A stretch of DNA of 64,000 nucleotides from Evansella clarkii (GCF_002019695.1 NZ_KV917376.1:1931380-1995379), one strand, 5' to 3'. Numbered from the stretch's first letter, positions 1 through 8,919 are shown. The notes: a model not told the origin generated them from the letters alone. Made by a program: numbers and translations.

Positions 1-241
1 TTTCTAGTTCTTTAATTCTTTTTTCAGCTTCAACCTGAGATGGCGAAGCTTTTATAGAAGTAGTAGAACGAGGGTTAATTAGTCCTTGTTCTCCTTTAAG
101 CTTATAGGTATTTATCCACCTATAGATCGTATCACGGTGTAACCCAAGCTCACTTGCGATTACTGAAACTTGATCCCCTTCTTCCAATACACGACGTACA
201 GCTGCCAATTTAGTTTCGACACTTACATGTGTTTTTCCCAT
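1..241 (-). CDS. IS3-family type transposase OrfA, N-terminal part (cut by window edge)
   Basis: Read leftwards from an ATG at 239-241, the frame stays open to the window edge (80 codons). The product begins MGKTHVSVETKL and contains a helix-turn-helix of the type found in IS3-family first ORFs, around the residues SVIASELGLHRDTIYRWINT, followed by a charged stretch (VEAEKRIKELE) that starts the usual leucine-zipper region. OrfA proteins bind the ends of the element; OrfB, the DDE integrase, would lie further left, outside the window. The DNA upstream (242-320) carries a probable terminal repeat. The subgroup cannot be fixed from this fragment. Confidence 0.75.
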   Translation of the reverse strand, partial: MGKTHVSVETKLAAVRRVLEEGDQVSVIASELGLHRDTIYRWINTYKLKGEQGLINPRSTTSIKASPSQVEAEKRIKELE

Positions 242-320
242 AAAAAATAGCCCCCTTAAAAACTAGATATGTCGTACGTTTATCATACCTTACCTGTCCA
301 TTATAAGGGGGCTTTTCACA
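1..320 (-). mobile_element. Partial IS3-like insertion sequence, left-running, one end inside the window
   Basis: The OrfA start lies at 241. Upstream of it, at 294-320 read on the minus strand, is a sequence beginning TGTGAAAAGCCCCC and ending GGACAG. This resembles IS3/IS150-type terminal inverted repeats, which start with TG and have a C-run and GGACAG inside. The exact terminus at 320 is inferred because the other end of the element is outside the window. The element would sit just past the terminator of the BCCT gene. Confidence 0.5.
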
Positions 321-353
321 GGCACCACCCGGATTTTGTCGAACTAGCACACG

Positions 354-383
354 AAAAAAGGATGCCACTGAGGCATCCTTTTT
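354..383 (-). terminator. Intrinsic terminator of the BCCT transporter gene
   Basis: AAGGATGCC and GGCATCCTT pair around a 5-nt loop. On the minus strand the stem is followed by a T-run. It lies about 20 bp past the stop codon of the BCCT gene. Confidence 0.8.
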
Positions 384-401
384 ACTGTATATTTCCTCAT
401 C

Positions 402-1946
402 TTAAGTGGGGGAAACTTCCCCTTCCGGATCTTCCATTTTCTTTTTCCGCTTTTCCTTTGCTTTTCCCGGCCTAGGTTTAACTTCCGTCCTAAATGCTTT
501 TATCATAGAGAAGCACATGAGGAACAGGACGAATGTCAGCGGGAATGCGCTGACGATGATTGCTGTCTGAAGTCCTTCCAGTCCTCCGGAAGCCATAAGG
601 ACCACCGCAGCTGCAGCCAGGATAATTCCCCAGCTGTACTTGACCATGTTCGGCGGCTCGGTGCTTCCGTTTGTCGTCTGCATTCCGAGTACAAACGTAG
701 CGGAATCAGCGGATGTAATGAAAAAGGTGGTAATCAGCAGAATCGTGATTACCGATAAAATACCGCTTAATGGCAGCTGCTGAAATACAAAGAATAAAGC
801 TGTTTCGAGCGTCTGCCCGGAAACATCTACCCCAAGATTGTACTCATAAAAGATCCCAGTCCCCCCGAAAACGCAGAACCAAAGGGTACAAACTATCGTC
901 GGGGCCACTAAAACAGCAATGACGAATTCCCGGATGGTTCTTCCTTTGGAAACACGGGCAATAAATGTTCCAACAAATGGCGCCCAGGCAATCCACCATG
1001 CCCAGTAAAAGATCGTCCAGCCCTGCAGCCAGGCGGCATTTTCCCGGTCAAATGGTGACAGGCGAAGCCCCATCGCAGGAAGGTTCTGCACATAGCTTCC
1101 AAAGGTAGTCGTAAATAAGTCCAGCAGGAAGATCGTCGGTCCAAGAATTATAACTGCAAGAAAAAGGACTACTGCCAAAACTAAGTTTGTGTTGCTTAAA
1201 TATTTGATGCCCCTTTTAATTCCTGTTCCTGCACTGATCATAAACAGAACAGTAACTATAGAAATAATTATCAGCTGGATCGTAAAATTATTTGGAATCC
1301 CTGTTAAATAGCTGAGTCCGCCGTTTATCTGGGCCGCCCCTAACCCGAGGGAGGCACATACACCGAAAAGCGTTGCAAAAACCGCTACGATATCAATAAT
1401 TTTCCCTGTACGGCCCTCTGATTTCTTCCCGATAATTGGCCGGAGAGTGGCGCTCATTAGACCGGGATACCCTTTTCTGAATTTAAAGTAAGCGAGTCCG
1501 AGGGCGATAGTCGCATAAATGGCCCACGCATGAAACCCCCAGTGAAGATATGTATATCTAAGGCTCAGAATGGCGGCTTCTTCTGTACTGCCTTCGATAA
1601 ATGGCGGATTCGCGTAATGGGAGATAGGCTCAGAGACGCCGAAAAACAACAGACCGATTCCCATTCCGGCGCTGAACAGCATCGCAAACCAGGTAGGCCG
1701 GCTGAATTCAGGTTTATCTTCATCCTTGCCAAGCTTAATCTTCCCATATCTGCTGAAAATCAGGAAGAGAGCAAAGACGAGGAAGAAGGTAGCAGAAATC
1801 TGGTAAAACCAGCCGAAGTTTTCCAGGAAAAAACCTAGTGCTGTGTTCATCACACTCCCCAGGTGTGCAGGGGAGATGACACCCCACAGGATAAAAATAA
1901 TCGATATAATGACAGATATCCAGAATACGGCAGTCACTTTCTTCAT
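402..1946 (-). CDS. BCCT-family osmolyte (glycine betaine/choline/carnitine) transporter
   Basis: This 514-residue protein, of typical length for BCCT carriers, takes up quaternary-ammonium compatible solutes such as glycine betaine with Na+ and acts in the cytoplasmic membrane during salt stress. About twelve hydrophobic segments are visible. The family's glycine-rich segment GMGIGLLFFGVSEP is at residues 94-107, and the aromatic signature FYWAWWIAWAPFVGTFIAR is near 310-330. The C-terminus is a short basic-acidic tail. The ATG is preceded by a strong AGGGGG site. The gene is monocistronic, divergent from the next gene, and has its own terminator. Substrate specificity (OpuD-like betaine versus choline) cannot be read from the sequence. 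Confidence 0.9.
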   Translation of the reverse strand: MKKVTAVFWISVIISIIFILWGVISPAHLGSVMNTALGFFLENFGWFYQISATFFLVFALFLIFSRYGKIKLGKDEDKPEFSRPTWFAMLFSAGMGIGLLFFGVSEPISHYANPPFIEGSTEEAAILSLRYTYLHWGFHAWAIYATIALGLAYFKFRKGYPGLMSATLRPIIGKKSEGRTGKIIDIVAVFATLFGVCASLGLGAAQINGGLSYLTGIPNNFTIQLIIISIVTVLFMISAGTGIKRGIKYLSNTNLVLAVVLFLAVIILGPTIFLLDLFTTTFGSYVQNLPAMGLRLSPFDRENAAWLQGWTIFYWAWWIAWAPFVGTFIARVSKGRTIREFVIAVLVAPTIVCTLWFCVFGGTGIFYEYNLGVDVSGQTLETALFFVFQQLPLSGILSVITILLITTFFITSADSATFVLGMQTTNGSTEPPNMVKYSWGIILAAAAVVLMASGGLEGLQTAIIVSAFPLTFVLFLMCFSMIKAFRTEVKPRPGKAKEKRKKKMEDPEGEVSPT

Positions 1947-2238
1947 AAATCCAGCCCCCTTTTGAAGCTAGTCTTTGATGGAAGGGGATAAATTATGTGC
2001 AGAGGCAGACTGGTTTCTTTTTCATCTCTCAAGTGGAGAGTTTGTTTGTGATATATAAAGACTGAGTTAACTGAAGGGGGGAGGTTAAGCAAGTAAATCA
2101 GAACATTATACGACCAAATATGGCAACGGAAAGCGTAAAAAAGTCACCCGCTTTTAAGAAACCAAGGGGAGATGTAATAAATATTGACCTCGCTTAAATT
2201 ACTGAAAATAAATATTCTAATACCCAAAATAACTCCCT
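1947..2238. other. Divergent intergenic region, no gene
   Basis: This holds the ribosome-binding site and upstream DNA of the BCCT gene (minus strand). A TATAAT-like hexamer lies on the minus strand near 2108-2114, but without a convincing -35, so I do not call it a promoter. No reading frame with a ribosome-binding site was seen. Confidence 0.5.
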
Positions 2239-2267
2239 TTGAAACCCGAAACTTATGGTACTATATT
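2239..2267 (+). promoter_or_regulatory. Probable sigma-A promoter of the zinc-ribbon gene
   Basis: TTGAAA (2239-2244) and TATATT (2262-2267) are separated by exactly 17 bp. The promoter lies 83 bp before the start codon of the next gene. Confidence 0.55.
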
Positions 2268-2349
2268 CACATAGAGGAAAAAGGGACTATTTGTCGAAAA
2301 ATATGGCCTTTTTTTACAGATAACAACAGAATAAAAACGGGGGTGCGGG

Positions 2350-4215
2350 ATGAAATTTTGTAGTAATTGCGGGAATAAGATAGGCCAGAAAGATAAGTTC
2401 TGCGGCAAGTGCGGGGCAAGTCTGACTGATTCTTCACAGGGGCCGGCAGAAGAAGAGGAAAAGCCAGTTGGCGTGATACGTGAAAATGATGAACTGTCAG
2501 CTGAAGAGACATCTGAGACGGGAAGTGATCCAGCAGCTGGGTCATCCACAGGGGAAACCGGCACAGCTGGTGATCCGCCAGTAAGGAAAGAGGCATCAGA
2601 AGAACGTTCAAATGTACATAACCAGAAATACAAACCAAAGAAAAAAGGCTTCATCGCAATAATTGCGGCCACAGTGCTGCTTCTTACAGTAGGCGGTGTT
2701 TCTTACGGGGTTATTTTTAATAAGTCACCAAAACAAGTGTATTTATCTGCCGAGTTAAATAGTTTACAAGATATGAAGGAAAGCTTTGAAGAGCTTTTTG
2801 GCGATGACATGGAACTCAGCAGAATGATGAGCGAGAAGGCATACAGGAGCGAAATGACGATTACAGGTGGCGTTGATGGCCACAACATACCGGAAATTGC
2901 CCAGTTGAACCACTATTTAAGTGACAGTGCGATCCAGGTGTCTATGAGCCAGGACCCTGAAAGCGCAAAAGGCATGGCTTCATTAGCACTGCTTTTAAAC
3001 GGAACGAATGTATTTGAAGCAGAGGCGTTCCAGTCTGATGACCAGACAGGAATTAGTGTACCGTTTTTATATGATGAGTACTTTTTTATAAACAATAATG
3101 ACTTCGGCTCGTTTATGACAGGGATAGACCCTTGGTATTACGGTCCTGATCGAATTGAGAACTACACTGAATACATGACAAGCTCCACAGAGTATGAGGA
3201 TGAGCTGAAAAAACACGGTCTGGAGTATGTAACATACATTACTTCATTTTTAGAGGATGAGCATTTCACACTGGAAAGCGGGCAGGAGTATAAAGGGGAA
3301 TCGTTCAGAAAAGTAACGTTATCACTCTCAGAACGGGATGTGAAAAACTTGCTTGAAGGATTAATTGCAAAGCTTGAACAGGATAATGATCTGCAAAATC
3401 TTCTGCTTGATATGGCTGAATCTTCCGGATCTTTTGATGAATCTTACTTTTCCCGGGAAGATATGCTTCAGGAGATGAGATACGGCTTCAGTGAGATGAG
3501 AGAAGGACTGGAATATATTAATATGCCTGGCGGTTTCACAAGTGAGCTTCTTGTAGACCGAGGTGAAAATATTATCAGCAGGAATGTTCATTTCCAGGTG
3601 GCTGATCCGTATTATCCAGCTGATACAATGAATTTTTCCTATGAAACTTCTGTCTGGCAGAACAGTGGCATAGAGGAGGTTACGAGAGAACTAACGGTTG
3701 CTCCTCCAGATATTGATATGGGACAGTTTACTGCTTACTGGAACTCTGAAACAGGAAAAGATCAGATTGTGACTAATGTGGGCGGTAAATTAATAGATTA
3801 TGGTGATGTTGCTTTTGACGTCCGGTTATCTCTGGATACCACGCTGTCCGGCGATACAAAGGAAACGGACTTTGATTTGAGGATGAGCGGCTATGAAGTG
3901 GGCAGTGACATTCCGAAGATAAACGGAACGGTTATTCAGACGACAGATCAGAACCTTAGCAGAAACTATTCAAACAGGGATTTTGAGCTGGTGCTGAATG
4001 TTGGAGTGGATGACTACTGGGCCGGCTATCAGGAAGTGAACCTGAATCTTGCAGTTGAAAGCAAAACAGAGTTTACCAGTTCTCTTGGCTTTCCTGATTT
4101 GAGCGGAGACACTGCTGTCAACGTCTTCGAAATGAGCGAGTACGAGCTGATGATGATAATGGAAGAAATCGGGTACAACCTGGAGAATATCATGTATCAG
4201 GCGGGATGGTATTAA
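2350..4215 (+). CDS. Zinc-ribbon protein with one membrane anchor and large extracellular domain
   Basis: This 621-residue protein starts with a zinc ribbon of two CxxCG knuckles (CSNCG at 4-8, CGKCG at 18-22). An acidic, disordered linker follows (about 25-95). One transmembrane segment follows KPKKKG at about 100-120. The remaining 500 residues contain no cysteine that I can see and are rich in Glu, Asp and Tyr, which suggests an exported domain. The architecture of cytoplasmic zinc ribbon, one transmembrane helix and external domain recurs in Bacillaceae proteins of unknown function. I do not recognise the outer domain and assign no role. The gene stands alone, with its own promoter and no obvious terminator before the following repeats. 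Confidence 0.75.
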   Translation: MKFCSNCGNKIGQKDKFCGKCGASLTDSSQGPAEEEEKPVGVIRENDELSAEETSETGSDPAAGSSTGETGTAGDPPVRKEASEERSNVHNQKYKPKKKGFIAIIAATVLLLTVGGVSYGVIFNKSPKQVYLSAELNSLQDMKESFEELFGDDMELSRMMSEKAYRSEMTITGGVDGHNIPEIAQLNHYLSDSAIQVSMSQDPESAKGMASLALLLNGTNVFEAEAFQSDDQTGISVPFLYDEYFFINNNDFGSFMTGIDPWYYGPDRIENYTEYMTSSTEYEDELKKHGLEYVTYITSFLEDEHFTLESGQEYKGESFRKVTLSLSERDVKNLLEGLIAKLEQDNDLQNLLLDMAESSGSFDESYFSREDMLQEMRYGFSEMREGLEYINMPGGFTSELLVDRGENIISRNVHFQVADPYYPADTMNFSYETSVWQNSGIEEVTRELTVAPPDIDMGQFTAYWNSETGKDQIVTNVGGKLIDYGDVAFDVRLSLDTTLSGDTKETDFDLRMSGYEVGSDIPKINGTVIQTTDQNLSRNYSNRDFELVLNVGVDDYWAGYQEVNLNLAVESKTEFTSSLGFPDLSGDTAVNVFEMSEYELMMIMEEIGYNLENIMYQAGWY

Positions 4216-4276
4216 AGTAGTTTAAGGTTGGTTAATTATGCAGGGAAGGTTATGAGGTTTTTACATTGCGGAGTTT

Positions 4277-4798
4277 ATCTGGACAAATCTGTCCTCTCAG
4301 CTGTGGATTTGTCCAGAAAAAAGAGTTTGCTGGACAAATTAGTGGTCTGAAGGTGAAATTTGTCCAGTAAATCTAGGTAAGTTATACAAAAAATCCATAA
4401 ATTAGGCTAAAGCTAGACAAATCTCATATAGTTTCTCAGAATTTGTCCAGAGAGAAGGCGGAATCTGGACAAATCTGCCCTTTCAGCTGTGGATTTGTCC
4501 AGAAAAAAGAGTTTGCTGGACAAATTAGTGGTTTGAAGGTGAAATTTGTCCAGTAAATTTGGGTAAGTTATACAAAAAAATCCATAAATTAGGTTAAATC
4601 TAGACAAATCTCATATAGTTTCTCAGAATTTGTCCAGAGAGAAGGCAGACTCTGGACAAATCTGTCCTCTCAGCTGTGGATTTGTCCAGAAAAAAGAGTT
4701 TGCTGGACAAATTAGCGGTTTGAAGGTGAAATTTGTCCAGCAAAAAAAAAACGGGACAAATCCGTACAAAGCAGCGGAAATTTGTCCATAAAACAAGA
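4277..4798. repeat. Hairpin-rich intergenic repeat block, about 2.7 copies of a 186-bp unit
   Basis: Units begin at 4277, 4463 and 4650 (steps 186 and 187). The third unit diverges after about 4741. Each unit contains paired arms CTGGACAAAT and ATTTGTCCAG, whose centres lie about 26 bp apart, so it folds into several hairpins with 10-11 bp stems. At 4741-4798 the same arms continue in a more degenerate form (GGGACAAAT, ATTTGTCCA). The block fills the spacer between the zinc-ribbon gene and the ABC exporter genes. No coding potential is supported. Confidence 0.85.
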
Positions 4799-4848
4799 CT
4801 GTTATTTTTTTTACTAAACTAAACCACAAAGAAGAAGAGAGGGTCGGT

Positions 4849-6063
4849 ATGAAAAAGATCAAAGCGCTGGTACTGCTGCAACTGAAAACAATGCTGAAAC
4901 AGCCTGCCGTTTTGCTTGCTTTTGCCGGCCTTCCTATTCTGGGGAGCTTGTTTCTCATATACGCCCTCCAGCCGATTTTTGATCGGGAGGCTTATGTGGA
5001 GCCGTTTCATGTGGCTCTTGCTGACAAGGATGATTCCCTTGAGACAAGGGCGATTATTCACCAGCTCGCTTCCTCGGAGGAATTCAGCAGGGTAGTGGAG
5101 TTTATCCGTACGAGCGAGAGTGAAGGGCTGGAGCTTCTGGAAAACAATGAAGCTGCCGCGATGGCAGTTATTCCTGAGAATTTCAGTGAGGATTTACGCA
5201 TCGGTAAAAATACCCCTGTTCAGGTCGTTGGAAATCCCCAGCGGCCTTTACAGTATCAGCTTTTTCTTGCAGTCATGGAGAGTGGGGCAGATCTCATAAG
5301 CGCCGCCCAGAGCGGGGTTAACACCGTCCACTTTTTTCTCCGGGATGAAATAGACAGCCAGTCGCTGAATCAGGAAGTACAGCAGGCAATCATTGATTTT
5401 ACTTTTACGTCACTTGGAAGAAATCAAATTTTTGCAACGGAGACCCTTTCGGAAACAGGCATATTCACTCTCGAAGAATATTATCTGGCCGCGGCTGCGA
5501 CAGCGCTTACCCTTATAACAGGATTCCTCCTTCTGATTCTTATGAGAAATGATTTCAGCCATTCTATGAACAAAAGGCTGCTGCTTGCAGGATGTACTCC
5601 CGGGGTTAAAGTTACTGCTGATTTTTTAACGAGCTTCCTGGTGCTGGCTGCTCAGCTGACTGTTTTTATTGGTGGTTATTTTCTAATCGTAGATAATTCC
5701 TTGGGGAACAATCTATTGTCCTTCGTAACTGCCGCAAGCTTAGGAGCCGCTGTTACAGCAATGTTTTTCACCCTTCTGTCTTCATTTTCGCTGGGGCAGT
5801 TTGCCGAAGCAGTAATCGGAATATCCGTGCTGTTTGTACTCCTGTTACTGGGAGGGGCCGTACTTCCGCTTGCTTTTTTTCCGGAGTGGGCCGGGGACGC
5901 AGGGAGTTACACCTTTACTTACTGGATGAGAGAAGGCCTTATGGCAACGGCATTTTTCGGAGACGAAGAAACAATCAGGAGCAGCACTGCGGTTATGGCT
6001 GGCTTCACCACGCTATTTTTCACAGGGGCATGGATCAATGAAAGAAGAAAGGCAGGGCGATAG
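4849..6063 (+). CDS. ABC-2 type transporter permease, first subunit
   Basis: The 404-residue protein has the ABC-2 permease layout. One N-terminal transmembrane segment (about 22-42) is followed by a roughly 170-residue external domain, then five hydrophobic segments between about 210 and 390. Such permeases pair with a cytoplasmic ATPase to export ions, peptides or drugs (NatAB-like and related systems). The ATG follows a GAAGAAGAGAGG region. It is the first of three tightly packed genes: two homologous permeases and one ATPase. The substrate is unknown. Confidence 0.8.
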   Translation: MKKIKALVLLQLKTMLKQPAVLLAFAGLPILGSLFLIYALQPIFDREAYVEPFHVALADKDDSLETRAIIHQLASSEEFSRVVEFIRTSESEGLELLENNEAAAMAVIPENFSEDLRIGKNTPVQVVGNPQRPLQYQLFLAVMESGADLISAAQSGVNTVHFFLRDEIDSQSLNQEVQQAIIDFTFTSLGRNQIFATETLSETGIFTLEEYYLAAAATALTLITGFLLLILMRNDFSHSMNKRLLLAGCTPGVKVTADFLTSFLVLAAQLTVFIGGYFLIVDNSLGNNLLSFVTAASLGAAVTAMFFTLLSSFSLGQFAEAVIGISVLFVLLLLGGAVLPLAFFPEWAGDAGSYTFTYWMREGLMATAFFGDEETIRSSTAVMAGFTTLFFTGAWINERRKAGR

Positions 6064-6064
6064 G

Positions 6065-7246
6065 ATGAAGCGTCTGCTGTTAATGATAAGGCTTCGGGTT
6101 AAGCTCACTCTTACAACTAAAACAAGCCTGCTTTCCTTCGTTCTTCTTCCGGTAATCACCGTGCTATTTATGTACATCTTTTATGACATTACTGTGGAAG
6201 AAGCGAGAATCCCTGTAGCTGTGGCAGATCTTGACGAAACGGACTATTCTGAAAGAGTTATAGAGAAGCTTGGGGAAAACCGCAGAATCAGGCTGGAAGT
6301 TACGGATGAACATACGATGAAGCAGCTCGTTCTCACCAACGAGGCAGATTCAGGGATTCTGTTTGAGCCTGGCTTTAAAGACGAGATATTAATGGGAGAA
6401 AAAAACAGTCTGATTCATGTGTATCAGTCAGAATCCTCTCTGGGTGTACCGTTTGTAAAGGAAATCGTTGCCTCAGAAGTGATGCGTTTTATTAGTAATT
6501 ACCAGGCAGCAGAAAGAACGGTGGAACTCAGGAACAAGTACGAGTTAGAGGTGGATTCCGGAACATGGCTGGAGGCCTGGGAATATACGGACGGGCAGTG
6601 GGAGCCGGAACCTCTCATGTCAGTGGCGGCAACGGAGCTGCCATTGTATAAACAGGGGACTGAGGCCAGGGAAGGGGAACGAGCCGCAGCAGAAGGCCTC
6701 CGGACACTTCTGCTGCTAATTTCTGCCGTATTAATGCTTTTTCTGTTTTCCCTGGCTTACTGGGTGATCGAGGACAAGGAGCAGAATTTCCAGAAAAGGT
6801 TTCTGCTTTCTGGCGTTAAACCATGGCAGTACTTCATCGGGAGCAGTGTTCCTGCACTGCTTCTTGGGGGCCTGCAGCTAGTCTTTCTGCTTGGGCTGCT
6901 CGTTTATTTAGTCCCTGAATCTGGAGTATGGATTGGGCCAGCGACCCTTATGCTCGTTTTATATGTTTTTTGCTCCTGTTATCTGGGGATTTTGCTCGCT
7001 GCTTTTTTCCGGTCAAAAAAATATGCCCTGTTGATGGGCATAGCAGTTGTCGGGATACTCACGACCTTTTCAGCAGTGGGTGTACCTGTGTTTCCATGGA
7101 ATTATGTCGCGCCCCAATATTTATTGATAGAAGGAGTTAATGGAAGTAGTTTTTTTGAGGCGGCTATTTATCTTGGCGTAATAACAGTTGCTTTGTTTTT
7201 CATCAGTTTTCTCGTTGTGAGGTGGAAATATGGCTTTAGAAGTTAA
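6065..7246 (+). CDS. ABC-2 type transporter permease, second subunit
   Basis: This permease has the same topology as the preceding one: a transmembrane segment at about 15-40, a long external loop, then a C-terminal bundle of five or six hydrophobic segments from about 215 onward. I place the start at the ATG at 6065, one base after the first permease's TAG, because AGGCAGGG lies 7 bp upstream. An in-frame ATG at 6038 would overlap the first gene. With the first permease it probably forms a heterodimeric channel driven by the ATPase encoded next. The end overlaps the ATPase start by 17 bp, a sign of translational coupling. Confidence 0.8.
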   Translation: MKRLLLMIRLRVKLTLTTKTSLLSFVLLPVITVLFMYIFYDITVEEARIPVAVADLDETDYSERVIEKLGENRRIRLEVTDEHTMKQLVLTNEADSGILFEPGFKDEILMGEKNSLIHVYQSESSLGVPFVKEIVASEVMRFISNYQAAERTVELRNKYELEVDSGTWLEAWEYTDGQWEPEPLMSVAATELPLYKQGTEAREGERAAAEGLRTLLLLISAVLMLFLFSLAYWVIEDKEQNFQKRFLLSGVKPWQYFIGSSVPALLLGGLQLVFLLGLLVYLVPESGVWIGPATLMLVLYVFCSCYLGILLAAFFRSKKYALLMGIAVVGILTTFSAVGVPVFPWNYVAPQYLLIEGVNGSSFFEAAIYLGVITVALFFISFLVVRWKYGFRS

Positions 7247-7964
7247 AGGACTGACTAAGTTTTATAAAAAGAAGGCTGTCGTCAAAGATATAAGCTTCCG
7301 GGTGGGGAAGGGCGATTGTGTTGCTGTGCTCGGGGCAAATGGGGCGGGGAAGACTACTTTATTTGAAATGATTTCATCTGCATTAAAGCCAGATAGCGGT
7401 GAAGTAATTTTCAACGATTCTCTCGTGGAAAAAAATAAGGCCAGTTTCCGGAAGCAGGCAGGTTATGTCACTCAGGAGCTTACTCTTTTTCCAAAACTCA
7501 CAGTAAAAGAACAGCTGAAGTTCTGGGCAGAGATGGCACCTGTAAACGTCAGTAAAGACAGGGTGGCGGAGCTGACGGAAATGGCGGGATTATCGTTGAA
7601 GCTAAATGAACGGACGGACCAGCTTTCGGGAGGGATGAAGCGGAAGCTGAACATCGTTTTATCATTGCTCCATGATCCGGAGCTTATTATCCTTGACGAG
7701 CCTACCGTAGGAATCGATGTGCAGTCTAAGCTGGAGATTATCCGATTTTTAAAAGAGATCAGCGGGGAAGGAAAAATACTGTTGTTTTCCAGCCACGACC
7801 TTCAGGAAATAAGAGAGCTGGCGCATAAAGCGGCCTATTTATATGAGGGGGAGCTGCTGTTTTACGGAACCTTCCAGGATGCGGTTGAAATGGCGGGGAA
7901 TGAGGAGCTGCCAGAGACGGACGACTGGGAAGCATTCTCGTTCCTGTTCAGTCATTTGAAGTAA
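7230..7964 (+). CDS. ABC transporter ATP-binding protein of the three-gene exporter
   Basis: The 244-residue ATPase has a Walker A (GANGAGKTT at about 34-42), a Q-loop in the region GYVTQELTLFP, the signature LSGGMKRK (about 130-137), Walker B with catalytic Glu (LIILDEPTVGID), and the switch His in FSSHDLQE. This order is typical of drug, bacitracin or Na+ exporters of the ABC-2 class. The ATG lies inside the end of the second permease gene, so the complex is co-translated. No clear intrinsic terminator follows. No two-component system is adjacent, so no antibiotic-sensing role is indicated. Confidence 0.85.
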   Translation: MALEVKGLTKFYKKKAVVKDISFRVGKGDCVAVLGANGAGKTTLFEMISSALKPDSGEVIFNDSLVEKNKASFRKQAGYVTQELTLFPKLTVKEQLKFWAEMAPVNVSKDRVAELTEMAGLSLKLNERTDQLSGGMKRKLNIVLSLLHDPELIILDEPTVGIDVQSKLEIIRFLKEISGEGKILLFSSHDLQEIRELAHKAAYLYEGELLFYGTFQDAVEMAGNEELPETDDWEAFSFLFSHLK

Positions 7965-8023
7965 TATCTGAACCTGATGAGTTAAAAGTGATTTTTATTT
8001 TTTGCGGAGCAGAAGAAAACCAT

Positions 8024-8050
8024 TAACAAACTTCCGGAACATTCCGATAT
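8024..8050 (+). promoter_or_regulatory. Probable sigma-D (motility) promoter of flaG
   Basis: TAAC (8024-8027), a 15-bp spacer and TCCGATAT (8043-8050) closely match the sigma-D consensus TAAA-N15-GCCGATAT. It lies 35 bp upstream of the flaG start. Confidence 0.7.
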
Positions 8051-8084
8051 AACTAAAAACAGAATAGGGTAAGGAGTGGATCAC

Positions 8085-8459
8085 ATGGAAGTGAAATCTA
8101 CTGGAACGATGTCCGTGAATGAGCTTTTTTCAAAAGCCCAGACGAATCGGGTGCAGCAGGGCCCTGCACAAGGAAGTGTGGATACATCTTCGCGTAAAGC
8201 GGAAGCAGAGTCCTATGAAAAGTCCAGGGAATGGACAGTGGAAGAGCTGACAGATAAAGTTGAAGCATTTAATCAGCTCATGGAAACGCAGAATACATCA
8301 TTAAGATACGAGCAGCATGATAAGCTCGACAGAATGGTAATCTCGATTGTCGACAAAGAGACGGATGAAGTTATAAAAGAAATCCCCCCGAGGGAATTTC
8401 TTGATATGATATCCTCCATGCTGGAGTTCGCAGGGATTATTATTGATGAAAAAATATAG
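8085..8459 (+). CDS. flaG: FlaG family flagellar protein
   Basis: This is a small protein (124 residues) with the conserved C-terminal FlaG domain. The signature is visible in DKLDRMVISIVDKETDEVIK followed by EIPPREFLDM. FlaG influences flagellar filament length or assembly, and its gene sits next to fliD in B. subtilis (yvyC). I choose the ATG at 8085 because AAGGAG lies 8 bp upstream; an in-frame GTG at 8076 overlaps that site. The gene has its own sigma-D type promoter and a strong terminator, so it is transcribed apart from fliD here. The N-terminal third looks disordered. Confidence 0.85.
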   Translation: MEVKSTGTMSVNELFSKAQTNRVQQGPAQGSVDTSSRKAEAESYEKSREWTVEELTDKVEAFNQLMETQNTSLRYEQHDKLDRMVISIVDKETDEVIKEIPPREFLDMISSMLEFAGIIIDEKI

Positions 8460-8470
8460 TTGATTGGTGG

Positions 8471-8504
8471 CACCGCCCCGGAATTTTTCCGGGCGGTGTT
8501 TTTT
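8471..8504 (+). terminator. Intrinsic terminator after flaG
   Basis: CACCGCCCCGG pairs with CCGGGCGGTG across a short T-rich loop, followed by a run of T. It starts 12 bp after the flaG stop. Confidence 0.85.
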
Positions 8505-8548
8505 GTTGGATTTTGTTTTTTTGGGGGAGGAGGAGGAAGTGTTGGGGG

Positions 8549-8866
8549 TTCGCACGAGTTTGAGAGTGGATTGCACAAGTTTCAGGTTGGTTCGCACAAG
8601 TTCAGGTGGATTGCACAACTTTTAGGGTGAATCGCACAAGTTTGAGGGGCATTCGCACGAGTTTCAGGTTGGTTCGCACAAATTCAGGTGAATTGCACAA
8701 CTTTTAGGGTGGATCGCACGAGATTGATGGTCATTCGCACGAGTTTCAGGTTGGATCGCACAAGTTCAGGTGAATTGCACAACTTTTAGGGTGGATCGCA
8801 CGGGATTGATGGTCATTCGCACAACTTCAAGGTTGGTTCGCGCAACATCCATGGCAATTTGCACAC
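8549..8866 (+). repeat. Phased 21-bp intergenic array B (core TTCGCACAAG / TTGCACAACT)
   Basis: Sixteen copies of a GCAC-centred core start at 8552, 8573, 8594, 8613, 8634, 8655, 8676, 8695, 8716, 8737, 8758, 8777, 8798, 8819, 8840 and 8861. Steps are 21 bp, with three 19-bp steps spaced four units apart, so there is an 82-bp higher-order repeat (21+21+21+19). The last two or three units are degenerate. The array lies between the flaG terminator and the fliD promoter. Confidence 0.9.
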
Positions 8867-8919
8867 GTTAAATTAATTATTAACTGGCGGGTTAAAAATT
8901 GTTTAATCCTATTTTTTCC

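Noticed and set aside
269-475. Plus-strand frame between the IS end and the BCCT gene
   Set aside because: It spans the IS terminal region and a terminator and runs antisense into the BCCT gene end.
4413-4958. Reading frames inside the 186-bp repeat block
   Set aside because: They follow the repeat and its hairpins, have no conserved product and no ribosome-binding site.
8273-8618. Minus-strand frames across the flaG end and array B
   Set aside because: They are antisense to flaG and to its terminator and continue into repeats.
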